64,000 bases of DNA from Megamerina dolium (GCA_963854835.1 OY978525.1:86179333-86243332), one strand, 5' to 3'. Shown: positions 11,565 through 24,049, counted from the stretch's first letter. Notes: generated by a model not told the origin, from the sequence alone. Numbers and translations: made by a program.

Positions 11565-13760
11565 TGCAAAGCGCTTGTGTGCCTTAGAAGGAATTAAGTG
11601 GGGGTCCACGTTCGTGCATCGTAATGCCGCATGTGGTTGACTGCACGGGCTTAAGACAGTTTTGCTGTCAGGGCGGATTTGCAGTCAAAATCAAATACCG
11701 AAATATGGGAAGTGTAGTTGGGACTGTAGTGGTTTCGGCTTACTTACCATATGATGCCTTGACGCCACCTCCACCCAAATAATTGATGTAATCTAACAAT
11801 TTGGGACTAATAGGACTACTTACTGTGTCAAGGACTAGGTATAGAAGCAGACAGGAAGTCATTGATCTCACTGTATCAAATAGCTTGATAGTAGACAAGA
11901 TCTGTGGTTGGCGAGTCCTAGATGATGACTCCTTGTCGGACCACCGCTATATAGAGGTTTGGCTTGCGGTTGAACTCGATCTGGTTCCTGCAGTTTGAAA
12001 CCCTCGTAGAGCGGATTGGAGAGGTCATTGCAGTCTTCTCGAAGAAAGGATTAGCATAGCTTCTAGTCTCTGGACCATAACATATGTACTCTAGAGCTAT
12101 TTGTCGCCATTGAGGGCGCTTTCGACAATGTTACCTACAATTCCACGTATTTCTCAGCCAGAAGGCATGGTGCGGATGAAGTCGCCACTCGATGGATTTA
12201 CGCCATGCTATGCCAAAGGCTGCTTCTGATAGAGGGTGAATGATAACGTCACAGTTGAAGTTAAGAGGGGATGCCCCAAGGCGGTGTACTTTCTTCTCTT
12301 CTTTGGGGCTTTGTTGTGAACTCTGTTTTAATTGAGTTGCATAACTTTGGTGTACATGTTCAAACGTATGCTGATGCAGTGAGTTTTCTAACCTCAGGAA
12401 GGTCACTAAGAATGATTTGATTGCATCAACATGCACAGAGTCCTGGACAAGATTGAGCTTTGGTGCTATCTGCAAGGTCTCTCCTTGAATCCAAGTAAAA
12501 GCACACTTGTGCTCTTTATTAGGAAACGTATATTAGATGGCTTCTGCCAACCTTGAAAAGGGTGAGCTTGCAGCTGTCTTCTGAAGTTAAATATTTGCGA
12601 GTCATCCTAGGAAATAAGCTTTCTTGGAACATTCATGTTGAGCAACAAACCTCTAAAACACTAAAAGTTTTCCGGCAGTGCAGGAGGGCTTTTGGCAGAA
12701 CTTGGGATTTGAAACCGGCAATGGTGCATTGGATATACACATGTCTAATTACACCTATTGTGACATCCGTCTGTGCTCTGGTGTCGGAGAACTATGATTA
12801 AATCTCCTGCTTCTTCTATGAACAGATTACAAAGAAGTATACGCCTAGGCATTACTGGTGCTGTGAGCACTACTTGTTATGACAATCTAAATGCCTTACT
12901 TGATTTGCTTCCAATAGATCTTTAGATCTGAAATGAAGCAATAAAGGTGGTGTTCAGGCTTAAAACTTACGGAGTCTGGAATGACAGAGCTTATATGGGA
13001 CACAGACAGATATACCATTAGCTATTGGAACAGTGGAAGGTCGTGTGGCCCATATACGCTTCGGACGTAGATTCGATTAGTATTGAACGGAAGTATTTGC
13101 CATAATAAAAGTGGTTAATGGATTATTGAGAAGATATGGCATGTGAAGCGTATTGGCATTAGCTATTGAAAACCCTGCCAGCTCTTCGAAGATGATTAGT
13201 GAATGTAAGATGAGAGTGAATAGCGTCGCAAGGCGCAACATGCTTCGTCTTATTTGGGTTCCGGGACACTGTGGTGTCGAATGAACCGAATTGGCTAATA
13301 ATTTGGCCAATGAGGGCTCTGCTGGTACGACTCTGGATCCCGAACCTATATTTGGCTTGACCCGGATCCATGCAGATCCAGATCGGTGGTCCACTTTGGA
13401 GACATGTAGGACTGCCAAAGGCTTTGTAAATGAAGCTGACAGTAGACGGACAAGCTTTTTCCTACGATGAGGAAAGAAGGGCCTCAGGTTGTTAATTGGG
13501 GTTATGACAGGGCACAACCCTTGTGTACACTGTGATATGGCCACTGTAGGTGTCATCGCCGATCCGACATTTCCGGCTTGTTTAGAGTATGTGGACACAG
13601 CAGAACACTTCCTCTGTCACTGTAGATAATTTGCACGAACAAGATTGAGATTGTTGGCAGGAGATGCTTTTTGCCTGAACACAGTTTAGGCTCTCCCTCT
13701 GTCCGATCTTCTTAGATTCGATCAGAGTACTAGGAACTTTGAGGTATAGTAATATTTTCT
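11565..13760 (+). mobile_element. Degenerate LOA/I-type LINE with RNase H
   Basis: Segments in order across broken frames show an APE endonuclease, an RT and a ribonuclease H. A mid-endonuclease segment ends in VSAYLPYDA (about 11,700-11,770). The endonuclease C-terminus contains DSLSDHRYIE (11,801-11,998). RT blocks with PQGGVLSSLLW and YADA follow (12,270-12,420). The RT thumb has EVKYLRVILGNKLSWN (12,553-12,801). The RNase H end has WVPGHCGVE and ELANNLANEG (13,250-13,330), followed by a Cys/His-containing tail (13,500-13,630). This domain order is that of I/LOA-group LINEs. At the RT active site the usual YADD reads YADA (12,367-12,378). Confidence 0.82.
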
Positions 13761-14861
13761 ACTCTATTGCTTTTTTGTATTCTTTTGTCATTCTTTTTCC
13801 TTTCCTTTTGTGAGATTGGTTACAATGGTTAATAAACTGAGTGCCCTGGTTTTTTTTAAGTGGTCGGCTCTTCAATTTACAGCTCTCGAACTAAAAATTA
13901 TAATACAAAACAATTCTGGGTGTGACTTGCTTAGATAATTAACGCATTCGGATAAAAATCAAGACCACCCTTAAACAATCGAGTGTCGTCATGAAATCTT
14001 ATGGAGACCACGCCTATTCCTATTCTATGGTTTATAGAGTCAACCTCTTAATTCTAACTCTGTGTTCTCGACTGTACTCTTCGCAAAAACAAATAAAGCT
14101 ACAGGACAAAAGCTCGGTAGATACGATTAGTTTTATTAACGTAGGAGTATGTATGTTTAAAAATGTCATCCCGCAGCAAAAAGTAGCTTTTACAACTGAA
14201 AATAACTTTTCCACTTTATTTTTCAATATAACAAAGCGGAATTAAATCTTAATTTAAATTATCAATTATTCTTATCTCGGTAAGTTGTTGTCCTTTTCCA
14301 GTTCTCAAAGAACAGGGCATCCTCAGCAAAAAAATATTTTTCCTTTCTTCTGTGTGATTACATACATCTGTCAGAGGCTGGCTGCTATACAAAAGGCCAG
14401 AAACATGTAATAACTAGAGACAACCTCGTTTTGCCAGAGCTCCTCGCATGGGAGATCCTTTTTTCGACTGTTAGCTTTTTTCTTTTCCTTTATTGCGATG
14501 CTCCACCAGGAGGTAGTGATGGCTGAATTCAGGGCCTGAACTGCAACTTAGCTCTTCAATAGAATTGCGATGTATAGTCTGAAATTACTATCGTGCATGC
14601 TGACCTTTTTACATTGGTCTAACTTATGGCCTTCCGTACATCAATAAATATAATTCACACTTCGATCCGCTGAGCTGTTTGTGGAATAATTTTCCCCGTA
14701 ATAACAGCAACAAGGTACTCTGTATCAATAGTCGGTGTTTAGTCCAAACAGTTGGGTACAGTATACCTCAGCATTTATGTTTCCTGTAATATTCAAAAAG
14801 GCCAAATGTGGTATGCCAAATATATTTCACCAAACACATTGATGATGGTGATTTCTTGACA
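13761..14861. other. Non-coding stretch
   Basis: I recognise no coding segment or paired repeat. The first part could include the 3' untranslated end of the preceding LINE, which has AATAAA at about 13,831. The open frames at 13,991-14,245 on the two strands overlap and show no known motif. Confidence 0.5.
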
Positions 14862-15214
14862 GCCTTCGGATTTGATTAAAAAAAAAAACACACATAAATT
14901 TAGAGAAATGTATGAAATCTTTATTTGAGTCGATAGAACGATCTATATAATTCAATGTTTAAAGATGATTTCTTGTTAATGCTGACCAACATATCGGCCG
15001 GTATCTTACGAATTCTTCAATATTGGCTTCCAGTACGTCAACTGTCGCGGGCTTGTTGCTATAGACATGAGCCTTAACATAGCCCTACAAAATATAGTTT
15101 AAAGGCGATAAATCGCATGACCGGTCAATTGGCCGCCTAGCCGGCCGGCCAATTGAAAAAAGTGTGGAATCATCGCACGGGTGCCATTTAAAGTAACGTT
15201 CCTGCCTTCGTCGC
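14862..15214 (-). mobile_element. 3' part of a Tc1/mariner-related transposon
   Basis: The minus strand encodes C-terminal transposase segments with FFKGDEGRNVTLNG (about 15,170-15,215), then a proline/tryptophan NWP-like block with GYVKAHVY-type residues in broken frames, then a 3' untranslated region. The last 110 bases closely match the reverse complement of 51,465-51,580, so the two loci belong to one family. The block containing the second catalytic Asp is deleted. Confidence 0.75.
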
Positions 15215-15218
15215 CTTT

Positions 15219-15285
15219 GAAAAAGATTATTGAATTTTATTATCAAAATTCATGCTCGGTTAAGAAAGTGCATCGTGCACTTGTG
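15219..15285 (+). mobile_element. N-terminal scrap of the same transposon family
   Basis: ATTATTGAATTTTATTATC and the following bases match 51,222-51,258, where they encode the start of the transposase (IIEFYYQNSC). Here the scrap is on the plus strand, directly next to a minus-strand C-terminal piece, so an inversion or two insertions have occurred. Confidence 0.72.
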
Positions 15286-15349
15286 AGTTCGTAATTATTA
15301 AGTAACACATAATGAGCAAACATGAATTAATACACATGAATACACATGA

Positions 15350-18137
15350 GGAAATGCGATGGACGGGACAGGGCTGCTCCAAAAGAGCGTCCTGTGACAT
15401 CTACTACAGTTGCCATGCTGAAAGGCACGAATTAGGATATGGATTTTTGGTCAGCAAGAGACTACGACATCTTGTCTCACAGTTCACGCCTGTGAACGAA
15501 CGGCTGGCCACAATCCGCATCTAGGCAAAATTCCTTAACATCAGCCTTATATGTGCCCACGCTCCGACGGATGAGAAGGACAATGTGACCAAGGAGAGCT
15601 TCTTCCAGCGCCTCAAAGAAGCTTATGACCGCTGCCCCCGCCACGATATCAAAATCGTGCTTGGCGACTTTAATGCCAGGGTGGGCAAGGAAGGTACCTT
15701 TGGTCCAACTGTCGGGAAATTCAGCCTCCACCAGAACACCTCCGATAACGGAATGAGGCTGATCGTTTTCGCCGCAGCACGAAACATGGTAATTGGTGGT
15801 ACCAGATTCCAGCATCTCGACATCCACAAAGCGACATGGCTGTCTCCAGATCAACGTACAAGAAACCAAATTGATCATATGGTGATTGACAGAAGGCATG
15901 CTTCCAGTGTGATGGACGTGAAATCGATCCGTGGTGCCAACATCGACTCGGATCACTAACTTGTTGCAGCTAAGGTGCGCACACGCTTATGTGTCGTAAA
16001 TAACAAGAGAAGTCCCACACAGAGAAAGCTCGACGTCAGTAAGCTGCGATCACCAGAGACAGCAGATGCATTTTCCACTCGACTATCGGATTTGCTTATG
16101 CAGAACACTCCCCCACTTGATGATGCATGCGCACGGTGGACACTTATATCCCACTCCATGACTACTGCTGCCGAGGAGGTAATCGGTTTCTACCGGCCTC
16201 TGAGGAATGAGTGGTATGATCAGGAGTGTCGCGACGCTACCGCAGAGAAAGACGCCGCCTTCAGAAAAACCCTGCGTGCAGGCGCAACTCGAGCTGTTAA
16301 GGTGCGATTCAGAGGGAAAAGGAGTGCATGGAGACGTCTTTTCAGGCGCAAAAAAAGAGAACAAGAAAGACGCGAGTGTGAGGAGATAGAGATGTGTACC
16401 GACAAGAATGAGACTCGAAAATTCTTTGAAAAGATCAAGCGCCTGAGTGGAGGTTTAAATCCCGGAACCTCTTCTTGATGGAAATGGGAATCTGGTTACG
16501 GATGTCCAGAGTGTACTGAGCCTATGGAGGGAACACTTCTCCACGTTACTGAATGGCGATGCTACGAACAATTCCGCTAGTGGAGGAGATTGCCCGATAA
16601 CCCCAATTTCAGATGATGGTGTTGATGTTCCACCACCCGACTATGACGAGGTTGAAACGGCCATTTTAAGGCTGAAGAACAACAAAGCTGCAGGTGCAGA
16701 TGGCCTGCCTGCTGGTTTAAGACCGGAGCCGATGAGCTGCTCGCCTGCATGCACCAGCTCATAAGCAGAATATGGTCGAATGGAAGCATGCCTGATGATT
16801 GGAGGCTCAGTGTTCTCTGTCCTGTACATAAAAAAAGAGACCCCACAATTTGCGCCAACTACCGTGGAATAAATCTCCTGAGCATCGCATACAAGGTTCT
16901 ATCGAGCGTACTGTGTGAAAGGTTGAAGCCTATGATCAGCAAACTGATTGGACCTTATCAGTGTGGCTTCAGACCTGGTAAATCCACCATCGACCAGATT
17001 TTCACACTGCGCCAAATCCTGGAGAAGACCCAAGAAAAACAGATCGACACACACCACCTATTTGTTGATTATAAAGCCGCTTTCGACAGTCCGGTAAGGG
17101 ATTACCTCTACGCAACAATGTCTGAGTTCGGTATTCCTGCAAAGCTCATTCGACTTTGTAGAATGCCACTGCATAACTCTCGTTGTGCAGTGAAAATTGG
17201 GAAGGACCTCTCCGCACCGTTTAATACCGAACGGGGTTTCAGACAAGGTGATTCGTTATCGTGCGACTTCTTCAATCTTATTATGGAGAAAATAATACGA
17301 GCTGCTGATCTACGACATAATGGCACTATCTTCAACAAAAGTGTCATGCTGTTAGCGTATGCCGACGATATTGACATAATCGGCATGAACACGCGAGCAG
17401 TCAGTGCAGCATTCTCAGAGTTGGAAAGAGAGTCGCGTCGGATGGGTCTCACGGTGAACGAGGGCAAGACGAAGTATCTAGTGTCAACAAACAAAGAGTC
17501 CCGGCGTCTTGGACAGCACGTCACTGTTGACAACTACGCTTTTGAAGTAGTAAGGGACTTTGTCTATCTTGGAACCAGCATTAACAGCAGTAATGACGTC
17601 AGCTTGGAGATCATGCGTAGGATAACTCTTGCTAACAGGTGTTACTTTGGGCTGAGTAAGCAATTGAAAAGTCGAGCCCTCTCTCGAAGAACGAAAACTA
17701 CACTCTACAAGCCTCTCATCATGCCTGTCCTAACATATGGCGCTGAAGCCTGGACAGTTTCCACCTCGGATGAGCGAATGCTTTTAGTTTTCGAGAGAAA
17801 AGTCCTACGCAAGATCTTTGGACCTATCTGCGTTGGTGGCGAGTACCGAATAAGTTACAATCATGAGCTGTACGAGCTGTATGCCCATATTGACATAGTA
17901 AAGCGCATCAAAATCCAGCGGCTGCGCTGGCTAGGTCATGTCGAGCGAATGGAAGAACACGCTCCAGCTAAGAAGGTGTTATATTCGGAACCCGCTGGAA
18001 GACGACGCAGAAGAGGAAGACCTCACCTCAGGTGGAAAAACCAAGTACTGGAGAACTTGACGGCGCTTGGAATTTCTAACTGGCGCCAGCTAGCGAAGAA
18101 CAGAGATAGCTGGCGAAGCATGTTATTTTCGGCCTAA
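15350..18137 (+). pseudogene. RTE-like endonuclease/RT pseudogene, copy A
   Basis: Compared with the intact copy, there is an AAG-to-TAG stop at about 15,523 and a TAC-to-TAA stop at about 15,957. A short deletion near 16,476 and another near 16,715 shift the frame. The open piece at 16,749-18,137 (462 residues) still contains the RT palm with AAFD and LLAYADDIDIIG and the complete C-terminal domain. The start of the endonuclease is missing, so the copy cannot move by itself. Sequence identity with the intact copy is visibly high, so the insertion is not very old. Confidence 0.92.
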
Positions 18138-18182
18138 ATCGATATTCGGTTGTTATGGCCACATAAGTAAGTAAGTAGTAAG
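15350..18182 (+). mobile_element. RTE-like LINE, copy A (5' truncated)
   Basis: The sequence follows the intact copy at 56,198-59,482 from its position 56,641 to the 3' end, including the GGCCACATAAGTAAGTAAG tail. The insertion is 5' truncated, as is common for target-primed reverse transcription. TACACATGA is found just before the start (15,341-15,349) and just after the tail (18,183-18,191), a likely target duplication of 9 bp or slightly more. The remaining length is about 2.8 kb. Confidence 0.93.
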
Positions 18183-18270
18183 TACACATGAATAAAGGAT
18201 AAAAAATAAAAAATTTAATCAATTAGAAAAATACGATTTTTGGTTTTTATTTAAATGTATTCATTCCCTT

Positions 18271-19251
18271 TCGCCAGTCCGGTAAGGGATTACCTCTACG
18301 CAACAATGTCTGAGTTCGGTATTCCTGCAAAGCTCATTCGACTTTGTAGAATGACACTGCATAACTCCCGTTGTGCAGTGAAAATTGGGAAGGACCTCTC
18401 CGCACCCTTTAATACCGAACGGGGTTTCAGACAAGGTGATTCGTTATCGTGCGACTTCTTCAATCTTATTATGGAGAAAATAATACGAGCTGCTGATCTA
18501 CGACATAATGGCACTATCTTCAACAAAAGTGTCATGCTGTTACCGTATGCCGACGATATTGACATAATCGGCGTAAACACGCGAGCAGTCAGTGCAGCAT
18601 TCTCAGAGTTAGAAAGAGAGTCGCGTCGGATGGGTCTTACGGTGAACGAGGGCAAGACGAAGTATCTAGTGTCAACAAACAAAGAGTCCCGGCGTCTTGG
18701 ACAGCACGTCACTGTTGACAACTACGCTTTTGAAGTAGTAAGGGACTTTGTCTATCTTGGAACCAGCATTAACAGCAGTAATGACGTCAGCTTGGAGATC
18801 ATGCGTAGGATAACTCTTGCTAACAGGTGTTATTGATTCGGATGAGCGAATACTTGGAGTTTTCGAGAGAAAAGTCCTACGCAAGATCTTTGGACCTATT
18901 TGCGTTGGTGGCGAGTACCGAATAAGGTACAACCATGAGCTGTACAAGCTGTATGCCGATATTGACATAGTAAAGCGCATCAAAATCCAGCGGCTGCGCT
19001 GGCTAGGTCATGTCGAGCGAATGGAAGAACACGCTCCAGCTAAGAAGGTGTTATATTCGGAACCCGCTGGAGGACGACGCAAAAGAGGAAGACCAAACCT
19101 CCGGTGGAAAGACCAAGTACTGGAGAACCTGACGGCGCTTGGAATTTCTAACTGGCGCCAGCTAGCGAAGAACAGAGATGGCTGGCGAAGCATGTTATTT
19201 TCGGCCTAAATCGATATTCGGTTGTTATGGCCACATAAGTAAGTAAGTAAG
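18271..19251 (+). mobile_element. RTE-like LINE, copy B (5' truncated, internal deletion)
   Basis: It starts in the middle of the RT domain (SPVRDYLYATMSEF) and runs to the standard tail. TATTCATTCCCTT flanks both ends (18,258-18,270 and 19,252-19,264), a 13-bp target duplication. An internal deletion at about 18,830 removes the segment between NRCY and DERMLGVF found in the other copies and changes the frame. The catalytic motif reads LLPYADDIDIIG instead of LLAYADD. Only 75 bases separate it from copy A. Confidence 0.95.
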
Positions 19252-19488
19252 TATTCATTCCCTTAAATGCCTTTTATAGGAAAATGAGTGCACCACTTTC
19301 AACAAATAACAAAAAAAAAGGTATGAAAACTTCACCGATTTTGCTGTAAGTAAGATGTTCGTAATGAAATTTTCTATAGGATAGGTTAGGTTAGGTTAGA
19401 GCGGCCGCCCTCTCTAATGAGAGAGAGCGCACATAGGCCAGAATTAGGCCCGTTGTGATACCGTCACACGGATTTTTCCTTCACCTAG

Positions 19489-20352
19489 CTACTCGCTGAA
19501 CCAACCGGAACGTTGAATGAATTTTAGGAGATTGACAATATCGATCTGGGATAGTTGGGCTAGGTGAATCAAATGGTAGTGTCCTAGAAATTTTTTACGA
19601 TTTTGACATAAAGCGGGGCAGGTACATAGCAGATGCGAGATCGTCTCAAGTTGCTCCTCATCTCTGCAGCTTCTGCAGAAGTCATGAGTGAGGTTACCCA
19701 AACCTAATCTCACAGCGTGAGGACCTATGAGGCAGTGACCAGTGACCACTCCCACATAGGTCGAGATGTCTACCCTATTAAGATCGGCAAGTTTTCGTGA
19801 ACGTTTCTTGCTGAGTAGGGGCCACAGCAATTTCGCCGTCCTACAGATGGGTGTATCCGTCCATCTTTTCTGGAAGACGTTAGTGGTGATAACCTCTAAA
19901 TTAAGCTTGCACGTGGCTATGGGGATCCCTAACCGAAAATTCTCCTGGGTTAGAGGCTCAATTGTACCCTGTCTTGCAAGCTCGTCGCCTATGCAGTTTC
20001 CTCGTATACCCCTGTGTCCGGGTACCCAACACAGGAGAATATTGTGCTGCTCAGCCATCTCGTTAAGAGATTTGCGGCAGTCAAGAATGGTCTTCGATTT
20101 CACGTGAAATGAGTCTAGGGCCTTCATTGCAGCTTGGCTATCGCTCAAGATGCAGATGTCTCTACGGGAGACAAAGCTCTGTTTGATCCAAGTAAGTGCA
20201 TTGTGAATCGCTTTAACTTCTGCCTGAAACACACTACAGTGGTCAGGCAGGCGGAAAGAAATATTAAGGTTGAATGATTCGGAATACACACCTGCTCCCA
20301 CCTTTCCATTAAGCTTAGAGCCATCAGTAAAGATGAGAGTATAATTTGGCAT
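19489..20352 (-). pseudogene. LINE RNase H domain and C-terminal tail
   Basis: The 287-residue open frame starts LIFTDGSKLNGKVGAGV, with the first catalytic Asp of RNase H. It continues with the Glu in FQAEVKAI, the Asp in ILSDSQAA, and WVPGHRGIRGN...DELAR with the last catalytic residue. After this domain there is a zinc-ribbon-like CRSC...HLLC motif typical of the C-terminus of LOA/R1/I-group LINEs. All visible RNase H catalytic positions are kept. It is a fragment of a longer polyprotein, not an independent gene, and the frame upstream is broken. Confidence 0.87.
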
Positions 20353-20777
20353 GAATCCTTCTGCCTTCCAGGCGAACCTATCAGGAAAGGAGGCTAGGAT
20401 TATCCGTTCAAAGGCATATGCCGGCTTGATATAATCAAGTGAAGTTTCAATATTAAAATTATCCAGTATGCTTGCATGTCCGAAAGACTTTGATGTCCAT
20501 TAGTGCAGGCCAGTAAGGCGTAAAGCAGAATTGGCCGCCAGCTTCTTACCAAGTAAGTCAAGCGAAGTAAGATGCAGAAGCACTTCTAGTGCTAACGTTG
20601 GAGTTGTTCTCAGTGCTCCCGTTATTAAAATACAAGCTGGTCTTTGTATTTTTTCAAGGGGCCTGACATGGGAGAATTTAATAAGTGCAGTCCACCAGGT
20701 CAGTACCCCATACAGGAGGACTGGCCTGATAACGCCTTATAGATCCAACAAACAATTTTCGGTTGCATTCCCCACTT

Positions 20778-21191
20778 TTACCCTATTGCTTTTTTACAGG
20801 CATAGAGTGCAGTGTTGGCTTTCTCAACCCTACAAGTGATGTTTTTCTTCCAGTTTAGTTTTCGGTCTAGGACTATTCCTAGATAGCGGGTTTCTTCTCG
20901 CAGAATTAATGGGACCCCCACTAGAGTGGGAACTTTTAAGGGTGGTGTTTTATGCTTTGTGGAGAACAAAATCAGCTCAGTTTTTTGTGGGTTCGCATTT
21001 AAGCCCCTATCGTTAGCCCATTTTGATAACATATTAAGATTGATTTGAATAATGTCCCTTAGTATTTCTGAAAATTTTCCATCCACCAACAAGACAACGT
21101 CATCGGCATAAGCAATCACTCCGCACCCCTTCCTCTCTATTTCCCGTAGTAGTTCGTTAACTACCAAGTTCCATAGAACAGGGTACCCCAC
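20778..21191 (-). pseudogene. LINE reverse transcriptase fragment
   Basis: The 137-residue frame carries LLREIERKG, then VIAYADDVVLLV (the YADD catalytic box) and the block GLNANPQKTELILFS...RYLGIVLDRKLNWKKN. It begins at the 5' truncation point of the element and ends at a frame break before the RNase H segment. Confidence 0.87.
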
Positions 21192-21195
21192 CTTG

Positions 21196-22767
21196 TAGGG
21201 TTCCTCTTCTTATACGTTTCGTGATGGTAGATCCACCCAATGATGGATGAACAATAGCTCACAATTTGCCTAATTTTATCCTCTACAAGAAAAAATTATC
21301 AAAGGGTGTCTCGTGGGCTGATAACAGGGCGTTTACAAATTTATTATCAGTGGATGTAACGCTTGGGCACATTTTTTCGAGTTTGCCAGGCTCTCCCGAA
21401 AATTTTAGCTGATCCAGCAAAACCACTATTTTTTTTTTTTAATTCTACACAAATTAGAATTTGCTTGACGTTAAAGTTCAATGAAATTTGTAAGGTAGTG
21501 TATTTATTAATTCAATAGGTAAATCTAGAGACTATATATTCTCACAAATTGTGTAGCCAGAAATAAGTTTTAACGCTAAACACTAATTCATAACCGATGA
21601 CAAGCGTTAGATGAGAAAAAAATTTTGAATTCACTATAGAATTGCTGATATGGCGGTTGTTCTCTGGTCTAATTTTAATATGGTCAATGATATATCTTTC
21701 TCATATCAGTCACTGCCACATGATTATAGTAATTACTTTATCATGTTTTGTCATAACTGTCATATCATTTAGCTTCAAGATTTATATTTCTTCCTCTTTC
21801 TGCCTTTACGTAAGACATTTGCATAATTTACATGATATCGAAATATAATAACCACAACTGAAGTTCTGTGATAAATATTCATAGTATGTTGTATATAGTA
21901 CATAGAATTATTAACTTCCATCTAAAATCTATAATCAAGCAATCATCGATGTGTATATTCGTACGGAGAATATCATAAGCACATATGTAAGAGTATTTTA
22001 ATGCTTCTATATATACTTGTATGTAAGGGAACCAAAGTTATTGTATTGGTGTATATTATGGATTTCGAAATGGAAGTTTGAGTGCTTTCTAAAACTCAGA
22101 CGAAAAAGTTAGCGTCACTCACTCCCTATGTCTGAGCCGCCCTCAATAACTGGGCGATACCAGAAACAGACAACTGCCTACATAGTTGTTTGTTATTTCT
22201 TAAAATATTATAGTATAGTATTTCCCTATTATGGTGTAGTATTTATACTTTTATAGTGTTAGTAGAATTAACGCAGGCTTAAGTATACCTACGTACCATT
22301 GATTTAGTTATTTTATAGGTTGAAAAACACTTCAATAAATATCGCACGTGGGAGCATAACATATGTAGAGGTACTTTCTAATATGCAGTAGTTTCTTTTT
22401 CTTGTTAAATGGAATACACAGTTTCTCTGCGTGCCAGTCTGTCAGCCTAGCAACACCATGACGGTCTCTAGGAACTGAGGCAAGTACTTCTGAAGATGTG
22501 TCAAAAGAAGTAAACATCCGTGCCAACTCATTCTCTTTCCCATTACCTTCGATATTTCTATAACCGGGACCCGTATGAGGGTGATGTCAGTATGATGATT
22601 TAGTGTTGACAGCTCGTCATTCCCTAACTAGCCTGGATTTTACAACTGTAGTTTGTAAAGCTTTTATTGCTGCCTAGCTGTGGATCAATACAGCAACCTA
22701 ACACATTTTTGAAATGTGTAGCTGTATTAGTCAAACTGTCGCTATTATTATTAGAACCATGCCACTA
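21196..22767. other. Non-coding stretch
   Basis: I see no transposon ends or known domains. A minus-strand frame at 22,332-22,526 has a less biased composition (SFDTSSEVLASVPRDRH), but I do not recognise it, and it lacks supporting context. Confidence 0.5.
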
Positions 22768-23878
22768 CGAAGGCGGTCCCAGAACTACCCAGAAAAAAGT
22801 ACTTTGGTGAAAAGTGGCAACCTTATAAAACATATGTTTTAAGTTTCAAGGAGCCACGTTGTTTAATATTTTTTTTGGAGCCATCGAAAGTTAACGTCCT
22901 CAGTGAATTTGTAAACATGGAAAAAAATGGTCACCGTTATGTAATTCAATATTTTAATTTGAAAGGTCTCAGTCCAACGAATATTAATGCCGAACTAGAT
23001 TCTACTCTGGGGGAGTCTGCTTCTTCGTTTACGGCCATAAAATATTGGGTGGCAGAGCTTAAGCGAGGTCGTACGAGCTGCCAAAACGAACACCGTACTG
23101 GTCGACTAATTGAAGTGGCCATGCTAGAAACGGTTAAGAAAATCCTCAAAATGGTATTGGATGATCGCCGGTTGAAGATACGTGAACTAGGTGAAATTAC
23201 ACGGGATTTTAAAAAGTGCTATACATCGTATGTTGACTGAAAATTTGGAGATGAAAAGGCTGTGTGCAATATGGGTGCCGCGTTTGCTCACAATAGAACA
23301 AAATCAACGTCGTGAAGATGTTTCTATCGAGTGTTTGGCGATGTTTCACAGTAATAACCATGGATGAGACATGGGTCCACCACTTCACAACTTAGACAAA
23401 GGAGCAGTCAAAACAGAGGGCTCAAAGGCGACAATCGTGTCCAAAGAAGGCAAAGACAGTTCCATCTGAAGGCACGGTTATGGCGTCTGTTTTGGAAAAA
23501 CGAAAAATAAAGTGTTGTTTCATCAAGACCACCAGTTCACATATTGCGATGGCCAAAATCAATGAGTTAAAGCTCGAATTGCTTCAGCGCGCACCTTATT
23601 CGTCAGATTTATCTCCTTCGGATTTATTTCTATTTCCAAATTTGAAAAAATGGTTTGGTGGTAGAAGATTTGCAAACAAGGAAGAGGTGGAGTTTTGGTA
23701 GATGGTTATTTTAATGAGCTAGACAGTTCATACGATAAACATGGTATCGAAGCTATAGAATATCGCTGGGAAAAGTGTATAGAGCTGAAAGGAGATTATG
23801 TTGAGAAATAAAGAAAAATTTTCCAAAATTTCTTGTTTTTTTTTTTTTGTTAGGTTGGCTAGTTCTGGGACCGCCTCG
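22768..23878 (+). mobile_element. mariner-like DNA transposon, irritans/mellifera-like
   Basis: The ends form the inverted repeat CGAAGGCGGTCCCAGAACTA / CGAGGCGGTCCCAGAACTAG with flanking TA at 22,766-22,767 and 23,879-23,880. The 1,111-bp interior is a plus-strand transposase gene with several frame breaks. The protein opening (MEKN.HRYVIQYF) and the TMDETWVHHFT box recall the irritans/mellifera group that includes Himar1; this assignment is from memory. Confidence 0.92.
22917..23813 (+). pseudogene. mariner transposase pseudogene
   Basis: The first in-frame ATG that matches the family start is 22,917. The HTH part is open to about 23,205, after which the frame shifts. The first catalytic Asp is in TMDETWVHHF (about 23,361). 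The middle is scrambled by small indels, and the second Asp region (FHQD, about 23,520) is in another frame. The third Asp is in DLSPSDLFLFPNLKKW (about 23,610). The end ECIELKGDYVE-like block lies before 23,810. At least four frame breaks make it non-functional. Confidence 0.87.
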
Positions 23879-24049
23879 TATTAACTTAGCGTATACATTG
23901 ATTTATTGTTTACTTTGGTGAATGCAACACTGCCTCTTCAGCTACATACTTAACTTTGATATCACTCTTGAAATACACGTTTTGTAATATGTTATTCCCC
24001 AAGGCGAAACATTAGATATTGAACTTAAGACTCTACTGTGTCCATAAGT

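Larger units (their letters stand above)
19380..21195 (-). mobile_element. LOA/I-type LINE, 3' half
   Basis: On the minus strand the element begins abruptly in the RT domain near 21,195, passes through the RT thumb, a connecting region and an RNase H domain, and ends with a short 3' region containing GGGCGGCCGCTC and three TAACC units at 19,380-19,400. It is 5' truncated. The middle part (about 20,353-20,777) has lost its open frame. Its relatives in the window are 11,565-13,760 and 24,050-24,535. Confidence 0.87.

Noticed and set aside
22332..22526. Minus-strand open frame with SFDTSSEVLASVPRDRH
   Set aside because: It reads somewhat like protein, but I recognise no domain, no splice context and no neighbouring exon; 64 residues are not enough support.
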